Positions 38,631 through 41,065 of a DNA stretch of 41,065 nt are shown piece by piece (the stretch's first letter is position 1; each line of letters opens with the position of its first letter). The stretch is taken from contig JAICJC010000015.1 of the NCBI GenBank assembly GCA_025928655.1, positions 1-41,065 of the forward strand, read 5' to 3'. This stretch comes from Thermoleophilia bacterium. Its GTDB lineage: Bacteria; Actinomycetota; Thermoleophilia; Gaiellales; JAICJC01. Position numbers and translations under genes: made by a program. A model generated the notes under the pieces. That model saw only the letters and a list, made by a program, of their open reading frames with translations, did no database searches and was not told the origin of the DNA.

Positions 38631-39401
38631 CTACCGGCCGCCGGGCCCGCGGGTGAGCGGCGCGCCGCCCAGGTCGACGCCGAAGGTCTCCCGCAGGACG
38701 GCGGCCCGCTCCGCCTCGTCGGCGAGCTCCCGCTCGATCGGGCCTGCGGGTGTCGTCGTGATGAGGCGCATGTCCGCCAGGCTGACCCGGCCCTCGTCGG
38801 TGAGGCGGGAGCAGATCGGCCCGTCGGTGAAGTGCCTGGGCGGCGTCTGGAGGGCGTCGCACATGCGCTGGAACTGGGGCATGCGGCGCGGTGTGAGCGT
38901 GAAGGCGTACTGGGGGCTGCCCTCCTGCAGGAGGGTCACCCGCCCGCCTCCGCGCTCGAGCCGGTAGGCCTTGCCGGCGCGGAGCTGGTCGCCGTCGTCC
39001 TCCAGCCGCAGCGGCTCCGTGAAGCTGTCGCCGAAGCCGACGTCGGCGAGCCACGGCTCGTCGATGTCGACCCGCAGCGTGAGGTGGGCGAAGTCGGGCA
39101 TCGGCGGCTCGTCGCTCCGTACGACTCCGGCCGCGCACCGGGCGACCCGGTACCCGAGGTGCTCGAGGAGCAGGGCGAAGAGCCCGTTCACCTCGAAGCA
39201 CCACCCGCCCCGGCGCCGGCGGACGACCTTGTCGAAGACGTGCTCGAAATCGAGCACGTTGCGCACGCCGAGGTGGATGTCGAGGTTCTCGAACGGCACC
39301 GCCAGCATGTGGGCGCGATGCAGCGCCGCGAGCGTCCCGGCCGTCGGCTCCACCGGGCCGGTGTAGCCGATCCGGTCGAGGTACGCGTCGGCGTCAAACA
39401 C
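38631..39401 (-). CDS. nat: Arylamine N-acetyltransferase
   Basis: A 256-residue cytosolic enzyme transferring acetyl from acetyl-CoA to aromatic amines or hydrazines. The catalytic triad is complete: Cys in RRRRGGWCFEVNGL, His in PDFAHLTLRVDI, Asp in WLADVGFGDSF. The PFENLDIHLG motif near residue 36 is also conserved. GTG 39401 has TAGCCT 7 bases upstream (39409-39414), giving a leaderless start inside the LLM gene's stop region; the two genes nearly touch. Actinobacterial NATs often sit in aromatic or steroid catabolism clusters, but nothing of that kind is adjacent. Confidence 0.92.
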   Translation of the reverse strand: MFDADAYLDRIGYTGPVEPTAGTLAALHRAHMLAVPFENLDIHLGVRNVLDFEHVFDKVVRRRRGGWCFEVNGLFALLLEHLGYRVARCAAGVVRSDEPPMPDFAHLTLRVDIDEPWLADVGFGDSFTEPLRLEDDGDQLRAGKAYRLERGGGRVTLLQEGSPQYAFTLTPRRMPQFQRMCDALQTPPRHFTDGPICSRLTDEGRVSLADMRLITTTPAGPIERELADEAERAAVLRETFGVDLGGAPLTRGPGGR

Positions 39402-39411
39402 GCCCTGAAGG

Positions 39412-40251
39412 CTACAGAGGGGGCGGTCCCGCCCTGAGGCGCTCGAGCGCTGCCGCCCGCACCCGGCCGGGCTCCATGTCCGACCAGTCCGCGTCGATCC
39501 ACCAGGTGGCGCCGGCCTCCGCCCAGGGCCGCACGATCTCGGCGGCGGCGGCCCGGTCGGCCGGCGTGGTGCCCTCGGCCACGACGTCGTAGCCCTCCAT
39601 CGAGAGCCCCTCCGAGGCGCGCCGCTCGCGCAGCCAGCCGATGCCCTCGCCGAGCAGCTCCGGCGTGAGCTCCCGGTGACCCTCGTCGCGGGGCATGTAG
39701 GCCGGCAGCCAGCCGTCGAGCCGCGCGGCCCGCCGCATCGACTTCGGCCGCGGCCAGGCGCCGACGACCCAGATCGGGACGCGCGGCCGCTGCAGCGGCC
39801 GCGGCGGCGCCATGATCTCCGCCGGCCGGGCGCGGTAGTGCGCCCCCTCGTACGTGACCGGCTCGCCGCTCCAGAGCGCCTGGATCAGCTCGAGCGCCTC
39901 GTCCATCTGCTCCGCCCGCACCCGCCGACCGGGGTCGTCCTCGAAGAGCCACCAGCGGTCGTCCGTGGCGCCGAGGCCGACGGGGAGGATCACCCGCCCG
40001 TCCGAGAGGTTGTCGAGGGTCGCCACCTGGCCGGCGAGCTCCCACGGCAGCCGCCGCGGAAGCGGCGTCAGCATCGTGCCCATCCGGATCCGCTCCGTCC
40101 GCATCGCGACCGCGGCCAGCGACACCCACGGGTCGATGGCCCACACGCCCTCCCAGACGAAGAACCCGTCCCAGCCGTGCTCCTCGGCGACGGCGGCCAG
40201 CTCGGCCGCCGTGCGCGCGTCGCCGTAGGGAAGCACCCAGCCGAAGCGCAT
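39412..40251 (-). CDS. LLM-class flavin-dependent oxidoreductase
   Basis: A 279-residue bacterial-luciferase-like TIM-barrel oxidoreductase (FMN or F420). The N-terminus MRFGWVLPYGDARTAAELAAVAEEHGWDGFFVWE is typical. PWVSLAAVAMRTERIRMGTMLTPLPRRLPWELAGQVATLDNLSDGR and GLGATDDRW follow the family pattern; the segment VPIWVVGAWPRPKSMRRAARLDGWLP is near residue 160. F420 use would be likely in an actinobacterium but is not proven. ATG 40251 is preceded by TAGGCT 7 bases upstream (40259-40264), directly next to a perfect palindrome. Confidence 0.88.
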   Translation of the reverse strand: MRFGWVLPYGDARTAAELAAVAEEHGWDGFFVWEGVWAIDPWVSLAAVAMRTERIRMGTMLTPLPRRLPWELAGQVATLDNLSDGRVILPVGLGATDDRWWLFEDDPGRRVRAEQMDEALELIQALWSGEPVTYEGAHYRARPAEIMAPPRPLQRPRVPIWVVGAWPRPKSMRRAARLDGWLPAYMPRDEGHRELTPELLGEGIGWLRERRASEGLSMEGYDVVAEGTTPADRAAAAEIVRPWAEAGATWWIDADWSDMEPGRVRAAALERLRAGPPPL

Positions 40252-40264
40252 GGATGGGAGCCTA

Positions 40265-40296
40265 GGGGACAGTCCCCGCTCGCGGGGACTGTCCCC
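40265..40296. repeat. REP-like palindrome, GGGGACWGTCCCC family, copy 2
   Basis: Arms GGGGACAGTCCCC (40265-40277) and GGGGACTGTCCCC (40284-40296) flank a GCTCGC loop. The arms equal those at 1407-1436; only the loop differs. It lies after the lon stop and before the LLM gene promoter, so it could end lon transcription and would occupy the LLM -35 region. Confidence 0.85.
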
Positions 40297-40303
40297 ACCT
40301 TCG

Positions 40304-41065
40304 TCAGGCGGCGGAGGTCACGGGCGCCGGCTCCAGCGCGGTCCGCAGCACCTCGTCGACGCTCATCACCGGGTGGAACGTCATCTGGTCGCGCACGTCC
40401 TGGGGCACCTCGTCCAGATCGCCCCGGTTCCGCTCGGGCAGGATCACGTCGGTGAGCCCGGCCGCGTGGGCGGCCAGCACCTTCTGCTTCAGCCCGCCGA
40501 TCGGGAGCACCCGCCCCTGCAGGGTGACCTCGCCGGTCATGCCGACCGTGTGCTTCACGGGCCGCCCCGTCAGGAGCGACGCGATCGCGGTCGTCATCGC
40601 GATGCCGGCGGACGGGCCGTCCTTCGGGATCGCCCCGGCGGGCACGTGCACGTGGAACTCGTTGTCCTCGAAGTCGGCGCGGTCGATCCCCAGCTCCTCC
40701 GCGTGGCTGCGGACGAACGAGAGCGCGATCCGGGCCGACTCCTTCATCACGTCACCCAGCTGTCCGGTCAGAGTCAGGCCGTCCTTGCCGGGCATCCGGG
40801 TCGCCTCGATGAAGAGGACGTCGCCGCCCGTGCCCGTGACCGCGAGGCCGGTGGACACGCCCGGCACCGCCGTGCGCACCGCGGACTCCTGGAAGAACTT
40901 CTGCCGTCCCAGGGCGTCGCGCACTGCCGCCAGATCGATCGTGACCCGCGGCTCGGCCGTGCCGGAGGCGATCCGGGTGGCCGTCTTGCGCAGCACCGTC
41001 CCGAGCTCGCGCTCGAGCTGGCGCACGCCCGCCTCGCGGGTGTACTCGGTGATGATCGTCCCGAC
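40304..41065 (-). CDS. lon: Lon protease, C-terminal part (5' part outside window)
   Basis: The last 254 residues of the ATP-dependent Lon protease. The segment IITEYTREAGVRQLEREL is the end of the AAA+ module. The proteolytic domain carries the catalytic Ser in PKDGPSAGIAMTTA and the catalytic Lys in GGLKQKVLAAHAAGL. Conserved TGEVTLQGRVLPIGG lies between them. Lon degrades damaged and short-lived regulatory proteins. The ATPase and N-terminal domains lie beyond 41065. Confidence 0.93.
   Translation of the reverse strand, partial: VGTIITEYTREAGVRQLERELGTVLRKTATRIASGTAEPRVTIDLAAVRDALGRQKFFQESAVRTAVPGVSTGLAVTGTGGDVLFIEATRMPGKDGLTLTGQLGDVMKESARIALSFVRSHAEELGIDRADFEDNEFHVHVPAGAIPKDGPSAGIAMTTAIASLLTGRPVKHTVGMTGEVTLQGRVLPIGGLKQKVLAAHAAGLTDVILPERNRGDLDEVPQDVRDQMTFHPVMSVDEVLRTALEPAPVTSAA

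Noticed and set aside
1-41065. CRISPR array, prophage, rRNA or plasmid origin
   Set aside because: No regularly spaced short repeats, phage structural genes, rRNA sequence or replication-initiation gene was seen.

Overview
High-GC (about 70% by eye) chromosomal DNA with dense, short-gap operons, many GTG starts, and many genes whose -10 box (TANNNT) lies only 6-8 bases before the start codon. This points to an actinobacterium-like genome. Gene content (UGSC selenoprotein, FluG-type module, M55 peptidase, DUF1989) would suit a soil Thermoleophilia (Gaiellales/Solirubrobacterales), but the placement is inference. No rRNA, tRNA, phage, transposase or CRISPR is seen. The two edge genes (a class III-type alcohol dehydrogenase at the left, Lon protease at the right) are cut by the window.

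Layout. 1-2927: alcohol dehydrogenase (-), nucleotidyltransferase-like protein (+) and a PucR-type regulator (-). 3011-7447: plus-strand operon of polysaccharide-deacetylase-like hydrolase, APC permease, a possible 25-codon ORF, ureohydrolase and metallophosphoesterase; it looks like uptake and breakdown of a nitrogenous compound. 7457-11158: minus block of lipoprotein, 2OG-Fe(II) oxygenase, MetRS with a putative leader-peptide attenuator, and a DUF1989 protein. 11180-11565: two copies of a 179-bp sequence. 11601-16071: M55 D-aminopeptidase, cystathionine beta-synthase, AlkZ/YcaQ-like glycosylase and a cystathionine gamma-lyase/synthase (reverse transsulfuration). 16088-16833: GNAT and a small membrane protein on minus. 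16879-17079: a nested inverted-repeat (MITE-like) element.

17092-21323: a thioredoxin-like/unknown-domain protein, a UGSC-family selenoprotein with an in-frame UGA followed by a good bacterial SECIS-type hairpin, a MarR regulator and an ABC exporter. 21284-25532: an MFS transporter (-) diverging from kynurenine formamidase and kynureninase, then an ArsR-type regulator with a palindromic operator and a small, apparently frameshifted membrane protein. 25529-29024: GAF-PAS-PAS-GGDEF-EAL protein, zinc-ribbon protein and NfuA-like Fe-S protein on minus. 29044-32198: ATP-grasp enzyme and S9 peptidase. 32386-33348: ROK kinase (-). 33404-37372: a glutamine-synthetase-like ligase, a Tat-type esterase and an amidohydrolase (the two halves of FluG as separate genes), plus a membrane-anchored protein. 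37413-41065: minus block of VOC protein, hypothetical, arylamine N-acetyltransferase, LLM flavin oxidoreductase and Lon.

Most notable: (1) the UGSC selenoprotein gene, which ordinary gene calling splits in two at UGA; (2) a possible leaderless 21-codon uORF with tandem Met codons in front of metG, followed by mutually complementary GC hairpins; (3) start-to-start divergent gene pairs sharing overlapping -10 boxes; (4) several families of intergenic palindromes of the form N6-W-N6'; (5) the MITE-like element abutting the promoter of the selenoprotein operon.
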